Assembly: GCA_965153455.1 (NCBI GenBank)
Contig: OZ234498.1
Location: forward strand, 6,944,001-7,008,000
Reading direction: 5' to 3'
DNA from: Sphagnum compactum
Taxonomy: Eukaryota; Bryophyta; Sphagnopsida; Sphagnales
Length of the DNA: 64,000 nucleotides
The stretch's first letter is position 1, and each line of letters begins with the position of its first letter. Positions 42,560 to 53,700 of the stretch are shown here, piece after piece. The notes under the pieces were generated by a model. The model did not search any database and was not told the origin of the DNA. It worked only from the letters and a program-made list of their open reading frames with translations. The position numbers and the translations under genes are program-made.

Positions 42560-42780
42560 ATGTTGCGCCATTGGTTAGCATCCCAAGAGAGATTTAGCAT
42601 TAAGTGGAGAGAGAGGTTTTTAGAACCTGTCTAAATAGTAAAAAAAAAACTAGTTAAAAATATGCAAGGAAACTGAAATTAGAGTCCAAATGTGGGGTTT
42701 TTTTTTTTTTTGGGTTTCAAAATTTTGCGATTTTTAATAGAAAAGGGAATATTGTGACAAAATATTCCCTTTTGAATTAG
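42560..42780. mobile_element. Family A-related fragment
   Basis: Shares 'agcatcccaagagagatttag', followed by 'tagaacctgtctaaatagta' and 'actagttaaaaa', with 37210-37285 and 37585-37620. Confidence 0.45.
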
Positions 42781-42924
42781 AATTTTCATATAAATATGAA
42801 AATTTCAAATTGGGGCTAAAGAAGTCTTGTGTCCTAAGTCCTAACTCATTGAGAGTTGAGGGAAAGCCTTTTTGGGTCCCAAATTGGTGGCCAATAAGGG
42901 TAATGTGTTTCTTTTCTCTTTTAG

Positions 42925-43230
42925 ATGATTTACTCAAATCTAGCTTGTGGCAAATGTAAAATTGGTGGGGTAGATGACAAAGGTGAACATTATGGTTTGG
43001 GGCAAATACAAAAGAAACTATATGACAAAGATGAACATGGTTTGAGACAAATACAAAAGAAACTATGTGACAAAGATGAACATGGTTTGAGACAAATACA
43101 AAAGAAACTATATGACAAAGATGAACATGGTTTGAGACAAATACAAAAGAACTACGTGACGAAGATGAACATGGTTTGAAACAAATACAAAAGAACTATG
43201 TGACAAAGATGAACATGGCTTTGGCACATG
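42925..43230 (+). repeat. 45-bp tandem repeat, coding-like frame
   Basis: About five units of 'gacaaagatgaacatggttt' plus 'gagacaaatacaaaagaaac', period 45 bp. The plus frame gives a 15-residue repeat (DKDEHGLRQIQKK) for four units, then a one-base deletion shifts it. No start, domain or splice context supports a gene. Confidence 0.65.
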
Positions 43231-43424
43231 CATATAAGGATGAGGTTTGTGTGTGCTTTTGTGGTAGGCAAATGAAAGGTAGTAAGCCATGCCCCTACCT
43301 CAATTGGTGTTCTCCTCCTCTTAATTTAGTGTGTAATAAAGTCATAATATTACATTTCCACATTCATAAGTTGTACATGCAATACTAGTGTTTGTTGTTT
43401 TCCATATCACATGAATTCCAACTT

Positions 43425-43765
43425 TGTTGGCCTTGCCTACCAAGGCAAGGATATTGTGGTTATAGATTCACTATAGAGTATAGTAGCTTAAGGGATTTTG
43501 GCCCCCAGGTAAATGGGTCGATTATTATATGAGGATTTTTGAAAGTTGATATTTTGGCTTGTGTTGAAACTTGAGATTAGTTACAGAGTTATTATAATAT
43601 CTTTGAAGGATTTTGGGTTTCTTTTAGAGGATTTTTTTGACGATTATATTTTCGCATGGTGAAATATTTGAGCTTCCATAATACTTCTTTTGCCTTAAGA
43701 TACTTTTTTTTTTAATGCAAATGGCAAGGCCAAAATGTGTGACACATCCCTTGTTTTTCATGTGT
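43425..43765 (+). repeat. Dispersed repeat family C, forward copy
   Basis: The segment from 'gttggccttgcctaccaagg' to 'gtgtgacacatcccttg' reappears as reverse complement at 63000-63366, about 19.6 kb away, over nearly its full length with moderate divergence. Confidence 0.75.
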
Positions 43766-44084
43766 GATCATTTAAGTTTATCCTCCAAATGCCACTAGTG
43801 GAACCCCCTTTGCTGTTGGCCCATGTATATTAAGGCCCACTTTAGATGGGGTTCTGAGGTCCAAATTCATAAAAACCAATTTGGACTCATTTGAAGCAAA
43901 TTGGTCTTGGACCCTTGTCTAAAATGGCCCTAAGCTTCCTTTAAGGTCACCCATCCCAATAATAATCCAGTCAAAGGGCACTTAACTTGAGAGTTTTTAT
44001 GTAACCCAATTGTAAAAAATATGAATGAATTTTTTTTTGGCAAGTTGTGTTTCTGAAAAATCAATTTTCTTAGATTTTGGTGTT

Positions 44085-44640
44085 CCTATTGCATTCTTGC
44101 AAGTTCCCAATGGTGTTCCCATCATGTTCCCCAACTTTCTGATCTGCTCCCCAAGATGTTCCCAATAGCACCACACTTTTATGCTTTGCCCAAAAGTTGA
44201 CCCCTTTTTTACCTATGGGTGGAACAAAGGGGAAGCACTCTATCTTCCAATAGAAACTTCTATTTCAGAGAGCATCCAGAGTTTTAATCTTTTTTTAACG
44301 AGATGGACCAATCAAAATGGTCCATTGCCAAAAAGAAAAAGATTCCAACTGGGTTCCCATCAAGTTCCCAAGGTTCTCAATGTGTTCCCCAAAGGTGTTC
44401 CGATCAGGTTCCCAACATGTTCCCAATGTTCTCAATGTGTTCCCCAAAGGTGTTCCCAATAGCACCTTGCTTTAATCCCATATGTTTTACCCAAAGTCCT
44501 CCCCATCTCACCTACATAGGTGGGCCAAAGGGAGAGGCACTCAATCTTTCCATAGAATCTTCTATTTTGGGGAGCCTCCATGGTTTCAATTTTATTTTTA
44601 CTATGGACCAATCAAATTGGCTCATTGCAAAAAAAAAATA
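44085..44640. repeat. GTTCCC-rich tandem and about 300-bp direct duplication
   Basis: Many 'gttcccaa' and 'gttccc' motifs (44090-44170 and 44350-44465). The segment 44170-44345 (accacactttt...gaccaatcaaaatgg) recurs diverged at 44463-44640. Similar 'gttcccaa' motifs occur at 51755-51845. Non-coding. Confidence 0.55.
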
Positions 44641-44829
44641 CGAAGTTGGACTTGTGAGGCACCCCCCAACTAATTAACATGAAACAGAATAAGTACCCTA
44701 TATAGAACCCATACACACACATATATATATGGAACCGGTGTTTTTTTTGTTTCAAATTCATCAAGTAGGTGCACTGGCTAGGATCCTCAGCATTAATTAG
44801 CAATAAATGGCGACTGTCGTAATGTACTA

Positions 44830-45020
44830 GTAGATTTTTTTTGGAATCCTGCCTAGTTCTGGCGACCTACAGGAACACACTGTCTAAATATGGTGACTTC
44901 TAAGTTGTTTTTGGTCAAGATATGGCGAATTTGTTTTTCTAAATCTCAACAATATATTTGTTGGATTCGCCAGCCCTTTTTTTTTTTTTTTTGTCGCCAG
45001 GTTGCGAAAATTCGCCGAAA
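44830..45020. mobile_element. Family A-related MITE-like copy
   Basis: Contains 'tgtctaaatatggtgac', 'gatatggcgaatttg', then a poly-T run and 'gtcgccagg', the same order as at 63590-63760. No protein is encoded. Confidence 0.5.
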
Positions 45021-45401
45021 AAAAAAAAACACTGTGTGGAGCAGTCAAGCCCCTGCCCATTATGTCGGGTAAGAAGCACGAGCCCACTCGGTCTGGTAGA
45101 ATGGGCAAGGGGTTGAGACCATTCCATGGCATTAATGTCTGGGATGGCAGATTCATTAATTCTACGGAAGATTATGTTTTATAATGTGGTTTAAAAAATG
45201 ACAGAATCTGCCACCCCAGACATTCATGGTTTTTTTTTCTTTTTAGGGTTTAGGGCAAGCACAGTCAAGTGCATGACGGAGAAGCTCTCGGAGATGGTGT
45301 TGGAGATGGTCGTTGTAACCATGGATTCTTTAGGAGACTAGTGAGTGGGTTGGGTACGGTTTTGGGGTTTTCCCAGTTGTGTATGTGTGTGTTTTGCAGG
45401 A

Positions 45402-48400
45402 ATGGAAATCTCAACCAGCACTACCACCAAGTGCAGGCTAAATACAAGCATCCAATCAAGCTTTGGAGTTCCTGATGATCCGGACTATGTGTTTGCAATC
45501 GCGCCCAAGTATGTCTGTCGTCTTTCTCTCCATTTCCCAATTACCCAATTTATTTTTTCTGAATTGAGTGGAGTTTTGGATTTCTACACTGAGCATGCGT
45601 CTCATCATCATCATCATGAGAGCAAAGTCTTTTTGCTTCCTGAATTCGGCCCAGGCATTAGGAGCTTTTGGGTCCTAAGGTATATATAGGGTTCATGGGG
45701 TTCATGGATCTTAATTCGTTTCTGGTGTCTCAGAAAATGGGTGTCTCTTAAGTCTTTTCAATGCATGGAGGCTCATGGAGGCTCATGAGCTTCGATTTCA
45801 TGCAGATATGGTGAAAGCATGCTTGCTCCAATCAATGCTGGATCATGGAATTTTGTGGTGAATTTTAGGGTTTAGGGTTTGTGTGGTAAACCCTAAACCC
45901 AAACACACAAAATTTTGGAGTTTCTAAGTTAGGTGCTTGATGCTTCAGATATATGGCATTGGGGAGTATACTAGTTTCTTATATGTTTGGTTTTGTGGTT
46001 GCAGTGGAGATAATTCTGCCATGGCAGTTTCGCTGTCAACAAATGTGATAAAATTGTATGCTCCGTCGACAGGGCAGTTTCTGGGGGATTGTTTGGGACA
46101 CAGTACCACCATTAGTGAGATTGTGTACCCGGATGCAAGTGCACCCTACTTTTTGTGTTCTTCATCAGCTGATGGCACTGTTAGAGCTTGGGACACTCGA
46201 GTGAGAAAGCAGGTATAATACTTCCCCATCTCATAGGCATGTGTATTTTGCTCATACAGGTTTAGGATCAATTTTTTTTCCCCTTGATGATCTTGGAGCA
46301 CTCTAATTGTGCCTGTCGAAATCAGGTGGCCATGTTGATGGCACCGCTGTCACAAGAGCTCTGGAGCTTCAGCTTGGGTGGAGGCAGTGGCAATGTGGTG
46401 GCTGCAGGCGCTAATGCCCAGGTGACTTCTCTGCTTTGACCTTCTCTTGGTGTGATTGACCAATGCTGCACCACTAACCTTGGTTCCTGTATATCAATTC
46501 ATGCTCTGTGGCTTGCACTTACCATGATCTCAGTAGTCCTTAGGCCACAGCATTCATATTAATAAGGGATACAGCAATGGTTGAGGATTTAGGTTTCTGG
46601 GTTTTTTTCCTTTTGTCTGCAAACTCTTTCACTTCCTGCACAGTATCATTGAGATGCTTTGGATTGTAGCACTTGTAGGATGCATGAATCTCGTGTGTCC
46701 TAAAACCCTGAATTTGGACAGTAAATGCATTATATTTTTTCTGTCAATGTTTTGCATATATATCACTGTTTTGGGCTTTTTGGTGGACAGATTCTCTGTT
46801 GGGATTGGAGAACAAAGCAACAATTGGCTTGCCTGGAAGACTGCCACACTGAAGCTGTGACTCAGGTTCAAGGCTGGGTCTAAACTTGTATGTGTTTTAT
46901 AGTCCTGCATGTTGTGTCTTGCTCTTGACTGCTCTGAAGGTAACCCTTGGGTGCTCCACCTCTTTGTGGAGGGTTAAAACAACTTCTTCAAGCTTGAAAT
47001 GGAAATGAGAGATCCTTCTTTTCCGATGAAGGATTCTTACACTTTCCTTTTGTTCCTTATCTTTTTGCACTGGCTTTCCAAGTGCACACTTGCCAAGATC
47101 TTGTTTGAAGGTCCAGAGCAGTTTCTCTTTTTCTATAATTGCTCATTCAGCTATGTCACTATTTCTGCTTGAGCAAAAGCTTGATTATATTCCTGTCATT
47201 GTCCTATGTTTGATAGGGAGTGATGTTTTTACAGTATTGCTCCCAGAAGAGGTCTACTGTTGATTGCTGATTCTTTTTTTGGTTTTGACTGTGGTAAGGT
47301 GGCATTTCATCCAACGAAGAAAGAGAAACTGGTTTCTGCATCAGTGGATGGGCTCATGTGCATTTTTGATACTAAAGGTGACATCAATGATGACGAAGGC
47401 ATGGAGTCTGTGAGTTTTCATCACATTATCAGATGATGATTGTTAAGAGTTTGCGTTCAGGCTTCTTGTTTTACCAATTCTAGAGGTCCACTTTGGAAAT
47501 GGTCACAATGTGCTTTACATGCTGGTGCAGCAAAGGTTCTTAGCCACAAATAACCTATGATGTTTGGGTTGTGCAAGTCACTCTTTTCCCTGTTTCCCAA
47601 AGTGGGGTAGTTGGCAGGATTGGTTGTGTAATGTGCTCTTATATGAGGCAGGTAATGAGCGTTGGAACTTCAGTTTCAAGGATCGGGTTTTATGGAAGGA
47701 ATCAGGAGAAGCTTTGGTGTCTAACCCACATAGAAAGTTTAAGGTTGACTTCTCAGTGTGTTTCGATTCTTGAGAGGGTTTACGTAATTATCTATGCCTA
47801 GTTTTCACTGAATTTGCAATGAGAATTTTAACACCAATCTCTGTATTTTCTGGGCATGTTCTGTAGGATATTCTGCATGTTGCTCTGATGTATACATCTG
47901 CATTGTCCAAAACTTTCTTGTTGGATTTTGAATGGTCATCCCAACCCTCTATTCAGGTTGACTTGAATTCTAAGTACAGAAAGAGTTATCAATTATGAGA
48001 AGATACATGTATTCCTTTTCTTTGCCAAAAGGCAAAATGATGAATGACAAGATACCACCTGCCCACCTATGTTCCTGACAAGTTCTAAGCTCCTGAAGTC
48101 CTCCATGGTTTCAAATGTTTTGTGTCAAGCTTCAAAGTGTTTACAGGCAGGTATTTTTTAAATGTTGATCCTTTGGGTGGCCATGCAGCATTTGGAACTT
48201 TGAGGAGGCAATGATAGAAGCTGACTTTTGTGACACCCGTGCCAAGGCATCATGCAACTGGACTCTGCCTCCGGTGGGCATCAGCACAACCATGTGCTTT
48301 ATGCTGTGCACTTTAATAAACTAATACAGACAGTCCCTTCTTTGCCATAGCATAACAATAATTCTTTTTTCTATTCTTTTTGGTGGTGAATTTTTACTAT

Positions 48401-48996
48401 ATTGTGATTTTTTAAATAGAAAAACCTTGGAAAAATATTTTTTTCAGTGTAATTGTGTTATTTCAGCAAAAAACTGCCACTTTTGCAGAGTCATAAAACT
48501 GGAAAATAAACTACTAAGCACACTCTGAATTTTGTATCTGAGAATTTGTGACTTGGTTGGATTTTGGGAATGGCAGGTGGACTACCTGATTCATTGTCAC
48601 TATGCAGCTGCAGTGGATAGTTTGTGGCTGGTGGCTGGGACTCAGGAAGGTACAGTTGGCTATTTTCCACTGACATACAGTGATGGAAGGGGAAGTGTGA
48701 GTGTGGGCATGATTGGGACTTCAAGTGCAGTTCTAGAAGGAGGTCACATGGGCGTGGTGAGATCAGTGTGGTCACCTCACGATGGGTGCTCCTCAATGCA
48801 TGGTGGGTTGGAGGGTTTGTTTTGTTGGACAGGAGGTGAAGATGGGCGTCTATGCAGCTGGACTGAAAATCCCAGTAATCTTGACATAAGCTCAGCTTGG
48901 GTTTCGAGTGGACTAGTTCAACGAAGACCAAGTCGTTGCAAACAAAGACACATGCCCTACCGATACAAATCAGAAAAGGACAAGAGTTCTGATTAG
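45402..48996 (+). CDS. WD40-repeat protein, WDR89 / GIGANTUS1-like, 8 coding exons, 397 aa
   Basis: Exons: 45402-45508, 46005-46212, 46326-46421, 46791-46865, 47299-47409, 47652-47743, 48189-48273, 48577-48996; all GT-AG, in phase, 1194 nt. WD-type blades are visible as SSSADGTVRAWDTR, ILCWDWRTKQQL, LVSASVDGLMCIFDT, a TGGEDGRLCSW blade near the C-terminus and GGHMGVVRSV. The middle stretch MSVGTSVSRIGFYGRN and EKLWCLTHIESL matches the plant GTS1 pattern as I remember it. WDR89-type proteins are beta-propeller scaffolds; plant GTS1 is linked to growth control and ribosome biogenesis. The ATG follows two bases after a gttttgcag acceptor-like site, so a 5'UTR intron is likely. The C-terminus is basic (QRRPSRCKQR). 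No defect is seen. Confidence 0.9.
45847..45917. repeat. Telomere-repeat palindrome in WDR89-like intron 1
   Basis: gggtttagggttt (45868-45880) and aaaccctaaaccc (45888-45900) are perfect inverted arms of the plant TTTAGGG repeat with a 7-nt loop. Outer arms aattttgtggtg and cacacaaaattt extend the stem to about 70 bp. Confidence 0.75.
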
Positions 48997-50372
48997 AATT
49001 AGCAAATGAAAAGACACTAATCTTGTGGTCAATGTGAACCTTTTCTAGCTGTCGGGTTAGCTGTTTGTTGAGCCATGTGTCAGTGATGTAAGAAACTTGA
49101 ACAATTCACATATGTAGAAGTCTGCAAGAGGATTGACCAGATCTCAACAAGAAAAACCGAGTCTTAAAAAAGAGTCAAATATATGAGTTAAGACTGTATT
49201 TGCACATCAGATCATTTGATAGAGGGCCATGCTTTTTCTTTCCAAATCAAATATTGTTTTGGTTGGGATGTACACATCATTTGAGGGGAAAACAAAAGAA
49301 TTTTGAATATAGAAAGCCAAATCCACAAAGGTATTTTTTGAGCAAATCAATTGACTTATATAACCAAAATTTCTTTGTCAAAAAGCTTCCCTGAATTGTC
49401 TACACTGTTGCCTGACTTCCATGTTTACTGTTGCCCACCGTCCTTAATTCAAGATTAGAATTAAAGATACTGTGACTTTGTGACTTTCTGCTAGTCGTAA
49501 TGATCAAGACAAGACCTAAAATGGAAGAAATCAAGTGGCTCATCACCCAAACAGCAGAGGCCTCTTTATAGCAAGTTCAAACCAGCATGGGGCACATATT
49601 AGAAACTGCACCAAACCCCTGCAGGTGCACTTCCTAATCACTTCCTTTATCTCCTAAATGCAGGATCAAGTTCTTAATTTGTGAAAATTGTATCAGTCAG
49701 GTGTCTCTACCCAAGGGAGGGTTGTATTCTCTCTGCAGTCACCAGCAAGAGAAAAACTCAACTTGGGGATACATTTGAGCAAATGGTGCAATTGTTGGTC
49801 ACATCCTTATGACAAGGACCAAAGGCTATTGGAACTTGGTAAATCAACCACTACAACTTCAGTTGTTGCAACTCTCGGCAGATAACAAATGGGAGCTTAT
49901 GTCTCTTTGCCTGTAGCAGCAGGTTCTCTGACAGAACCAAAGCTTTGAATCACAACTTCAAGGTCCATTTACCATCCAAACAATGCCTCATGGGTCTGGT
50001 GGTGTCCCCATGATCATGCATAATGCATGCAAGAAATTGTTTTGCTACCAAGAAAGTGTTTTGCTGCCAAGAAAGTGTTTTGTATTTTTCAAGTTGCTCC
50101 AAAGAAGCCATTACCTGAAAAATAGAACAAAATAATGTGGGCTTATAGATGATGGTGGCAAACTTGTCTTTTACAGTGGAAACTTGCAGCACAGATTAAA
50201 GAGATGGCAGCTGCTTGCAACAAGGAAACCCAAAACATTTTGCATTCTGACATGGGAACCCTATTGTATGCAAAGTTTGCAAATAACCTAAGCTGAGGAG
50301 AAGACAGTTTGGACCTTGTGCAGGGGGATGATTGAGTTTTGTTTGACAAAAGAGGATTCACCACTTCAGCTT
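48997..50372. other. Spacer, no gene recognised
   Basis: Short frames only (for example 49200-49394 plus, 49950-50192 minus), without motifs. Confidence 0.5.
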
Positions 50373-50615
50373 TCAGGGATGTGATGAGATAGATGACGAT
50401 GTGAAGGAACCTCCATTGAGGCCAAACAAAGCAGATATAGTGCTTCTATCTTGGCTGAACCCTGTAGATGTGGGTTGCCGATCTAGGGAACCTACTGAAG
50501 TGGATCCAACTGCGGAAGTAGGTGAACCTGATGTGTTTGCATCCACTGCTGCAGCAACAATTGTAATGAAAGAATACATTGTCAGAAGAATCCACATGAA
50601 GAGCTGTACAAACAT
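50373..50615 (-). CDS. Possible small secreted peptide, 80 aa, unrecognised
   Basis: ATG at 50615 gives a strongly hydrophobic N-terminus (MFVQLFMWILLTMYSF, then a small-residue site VAAAVDA) that looks like a signal peptide, then a Ser/Thr/Gly-rich polar remainder ending SSSISSHP and TGA. No Cys, CLE, CEP or PSK-type motif is seen. It lies about 110 bp downstream of the Snapin-like stop on the same strand, so it may simply be 3'UTR. The opposite strand is also open here. Confidence 0.25.
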   Translation of the reverse strand: MFVQLFMWILLTMYSFITIVAAAVDANTSGSPTSAVGSTSVGSLDRQPTSTGFSQDRSTISALFGLNGGSFTSSSISSHP

Positions 50616-50722
50616 GGAAAAATGTGAAGAGAATCAGAAGCTAGCTCTTTTGAGAGGATACAGAGGATTTGAAGCATTTGGAACAAAATGTAGAGTAACT
50701 GCATGGGGCAGAGGAACAACAT

Positions 50723-51491
50723 TCAAGAATTGTTGAACAATGAAAAGTGGCGTACATCCATCAGGTGGGGCTGTGAATGACCTCTTTCTGATATCAATCG
50801 ATCCATATTGGCAATGCGTGCTTTTACAACATGCAAAGTGTGGGTGAGGAATTGCACACGCTTGCGAACACCAGAAAGCTTTGCAGCATGTTGTACAACC
50901 AGTGGCAGTGGGGCATCCTCAAGCTGCTTGTCAAGCTCTGTAAAAACACAACAACAACAATTCCATGATGACCAGTGGTCAACAAGAATCCCATTATGAC
51001 CAGTGACAAACAAGAATCCCACCAATGGTCATAGAATTGCACTGACTATGACCATTGCCGGTTCATTAGATGATCAAGAACCCCGGGGGGGGGGGATTAC
51101 ACAGGAATCCAGTCCTGATGGCGAGCACTAGTCGGCCATCGATCTGCAATCCGCGGTCTTTTGTTCAATTACCTTGAGTGAGGCGGTCAATACTTCTCGA
51201 CAGTGCTTTCTGGCTGCTCATAACTCCATCCACCGAGGAATCGAAATTACGCACGACCGGTCCCAACACTGATGCAATTCCTCTACTCACAATATCTTCT
51301 GCTGTACTTGGTGCTGTGGATGACTCCGACGGCCCACAAGATCCTCCTGATCCAACAGATCGATCCGCGCTGCTTTGTGAAATCGGCAACTCTTCTTCTT
51401 CTTCATCTTGCGCGTCATCTCGCGACGAGGAATTCTCAGTGCTCGAAACTGCGGATCTCAATCTTCCTTCTTCCTGTTCCTTGGTATCCAT
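50723..51491 (-). CDS. Snapin-like BLOC-1 subunit, 2 exons, 177 aa
   Basis: Exons 51491-51173 and 50937-50723 join in phase (319+215 nt). The N-terminal 70 residues are acidic and Ser-rich, probably disordered. Then comes the Snapin domain: SRGIASVLGPVVRNFDSSV, SQKALSRSIDRLT, ELDKQLEDAPLPLV, QHAAKLSGVRKRV and a heptad-like coiled-coil end, IANMDRLISER. Snapin is a subunit of BLOC-1, which acts in endosomal sorting; the plant homologue is small and cytosolic or endosomal. The start is the first ATG after an in-frame region lacking conservation (MDTKEQEEGR). The extra C-terminal tail after RLISER (about 20 aa) is not conserved in my memory. The intron is 235 bp. Confidence 0.85.
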
Positions 51492-52125
51492 AGTTATTGG
51501 ACACCACCACTCACAAAACTTCCTTCCAGTCACGACGACATTCAACAACGGTCACTAATAAAAAATCTCTCAAAAACCCATTACTCAAACGTCCTTCCTC
51601 CATCAACGAGAGCTGTCTTACACGACGATTCGAGAGTAGATCTTCCCAAACGACGACAACATGCCACTCACGCGCGTCTGATCCTCCTCCCTCCCTCCCT
51701 CTCGGGGTTTGAAGGAGTCGCGAAAAACCCTAACTATTTCGCACACAGAGAGATAGTTCCCAAAGAATTGTTCCCGAAGCCTACGTCACCAGTCCCCACA
51801 CGTTTCCACTGGGTTCCCAAAAAAGTGCCCACTACCGCGTTCCCAAAGTGCGCACGGGTATGGAACTGGGACCGCACACATGGGATATACGCATATCCAG
51901 GAATGTACCCGGCATCATGCCTTGCACCGGCGATTGGCCTGCATGGATGAAACTTCCGGTTCCGGATAGATGATGAAACACTCCCGCCGAATAAAGTTTC
52001 CCATCCGGAAAAAAAAACAGAAAGTTCAGCAGGTCTTGGATGACTGCCCGGATGAAAAAACTCCGTCTTCTTCTGCACTTACCGAACAAAATAAAAAATT
52101 AAAACTGCGTCTTTAATTCTGCCCT

Positions 52126-52205
52126 AAAATTACACCAAACCCTAATTACAGGATTAACCCTAAAACCCACTTCAAACCCTAACCCTAAACCTAACCTCTC
52201 AGAAC
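52126..52205. promoter_or_regulatory. Telobox-rich region (AAACCCTAA motifs) between divergent genes
   Basis: Several aaaccctaa and aaccctaaacc motifs within 80 bp, between the Snapin-like gene (minus, starts 51491) and the DUF212 gene (plus, starts 53701). Teloboxes are common near start sites of plant translation and proliferation genes; function here is inferred only. Confidence 0.4.
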
Positions 52206-53700
52206 CCCTGAGAGCCTGGGGTTTTGCAACACTTCTCTGTCCTTGCGCTTGCAGCAGCGCAACGATCCTACAGTTTGCTTCCTAATGGATTGAGCTTGTA
52301 GAAGCGTTGCCGAACGCTGCTCCTCCATGTTGATTAATTCATTTTAAATGTCTTCTAAGATTTTTTTTCCCCCCTTTTTTTCCTCCCATCCATATTTGTT
52401 GTCGCTGTTGCTGTAGGTGCTGTATCCTACCTTTTTCTTTCATGTCTGTTGTCGTTGTTGTTGTTGCCACCGTTTTTTAGCTGTTGTATTGTGTCTGATG
52501 AGATGATGTCTTGAGGGAGTATGTGGTGGGTCTGTCGCAATTTCCTCATTTCTCCTGCATCTGCACGTAGCTCCTTGCAGGAGTGAAGGTAATGGGTGCA
52601 ATTTGCATTGCCTTAGAATTGTTGGAAGACTGTCAGATAGGCACTGAATGATGGAAGCGTCATTTTGATTGTTTTTTGGAGTTTCAGTATCCACTCCAAC
52701 CACACACACTTTCATGTTTCTCCTCCACATGCTTGCTCTGCTCTGGTACATTATAAAACCATCTCAACAGCAAAACTTCTGTCTACACTGCTTCCATCTT
52801 CCTCTTGAACAGTCGTATCTATACCGATACTCCATATTTCTTTGCTCCTCCAAACTGGCCTCACCAATGTAAAGAACTCCCTCCACATTGTTTGAAAGCA
52901 AGTCGAAGATCTTCTTCCAGAAAAAGAAAAAAGACCATCGTCTGTAAGTTCTTCATTAGACCACAAGAAGATTAGCCTGCTTCTCCTACACCATTAGCCC
53001 TGAAATGCGAATACATCAAGAAAGAGATGCATATAATCTACTAAATCACATCAAACTGAGTCAATTAGGAATAGGATTAGTGGCAGGATTAGCACTAATG
53101 ATGGGGTTTCACGTTCATTGGTATTTTCCGACGCCAATTTCTTTTTGTGCTGATCATCGCAGCAGCAGCAGCCCAGTTTGTGCGATGATGCCCGGACGAC
53201 GATGCCCGCGACAACTGCGTTCGCGAGGTTCATCCTTGGATCCTCTTGTTTATTCATCCTGTTACGATCACGACTGCCATGAATAGACTGTAGAGAAATT
53301 TCCTCGACACAAAAAGAACACACACACTCTACTGTGACGACGTTCGTGCTTCCCTTTCCTTTCTCGTTGCCGAAAATTGGTGGCTGGTGGTGCTAGCGAG
53401 TGGTTTTGTTTCTTCTGTCGTCGTCGTCGAGAATCTCTCTCTTCTGTTTGAGGAGGCTTTTGTGCAATTGTTTTGTTCTTTTCTTTCTGTTGTTTGCTAT
53501 CGGGGTTTGTGGGGTCTGCATTCTTTCTTCCACAGCTTTGCTGCAGCTGCCTTGTAGCTCTCTTTCGCTCTATCTTTTCCTCTCTCTCTCTCTCTGTTTT
53601 TTATTTTTTAGTCGGTGGCAAGGCTTTGGAGCTGGGCGAAATGGGGCACTGATGCAATAGTGCAAGGGGGCGGGGGGTGAGAGCCTGGTGCGGGGCCGGG
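52206..53700. other. Upstream region of the DUF212 gene, no separate gene recognised
   Basis: Contains ORF-sized gaps without motifs (for example 53005-53286) and a TC microsatellite at 53579-53597. It may hold 5'UTR and promoter of the DUF212 gene. Confidence 0.5.

Larger units (their letters stand above)
43766..45240. other. Spacer upstream of the WD40 gene
   Basis: Apart from the GTTCCC duplication (44085-44640) and a family A copy (44830-45020), I see no gene. An AT-rich stretch follows to the WDR89-like 5'UTR. Confidence 0.5.

Noticed and set aside
44890-45184. Frames across the poly-T/poly-A MITE-like copy
   Set aside because: They read through a family A repeat that also occurs at 63.6 kb.
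48491-48931. 146-codon minus frame
   Set aside because: Antisense of the last WDR89-like exon, whose plus frame is clearly conserved.
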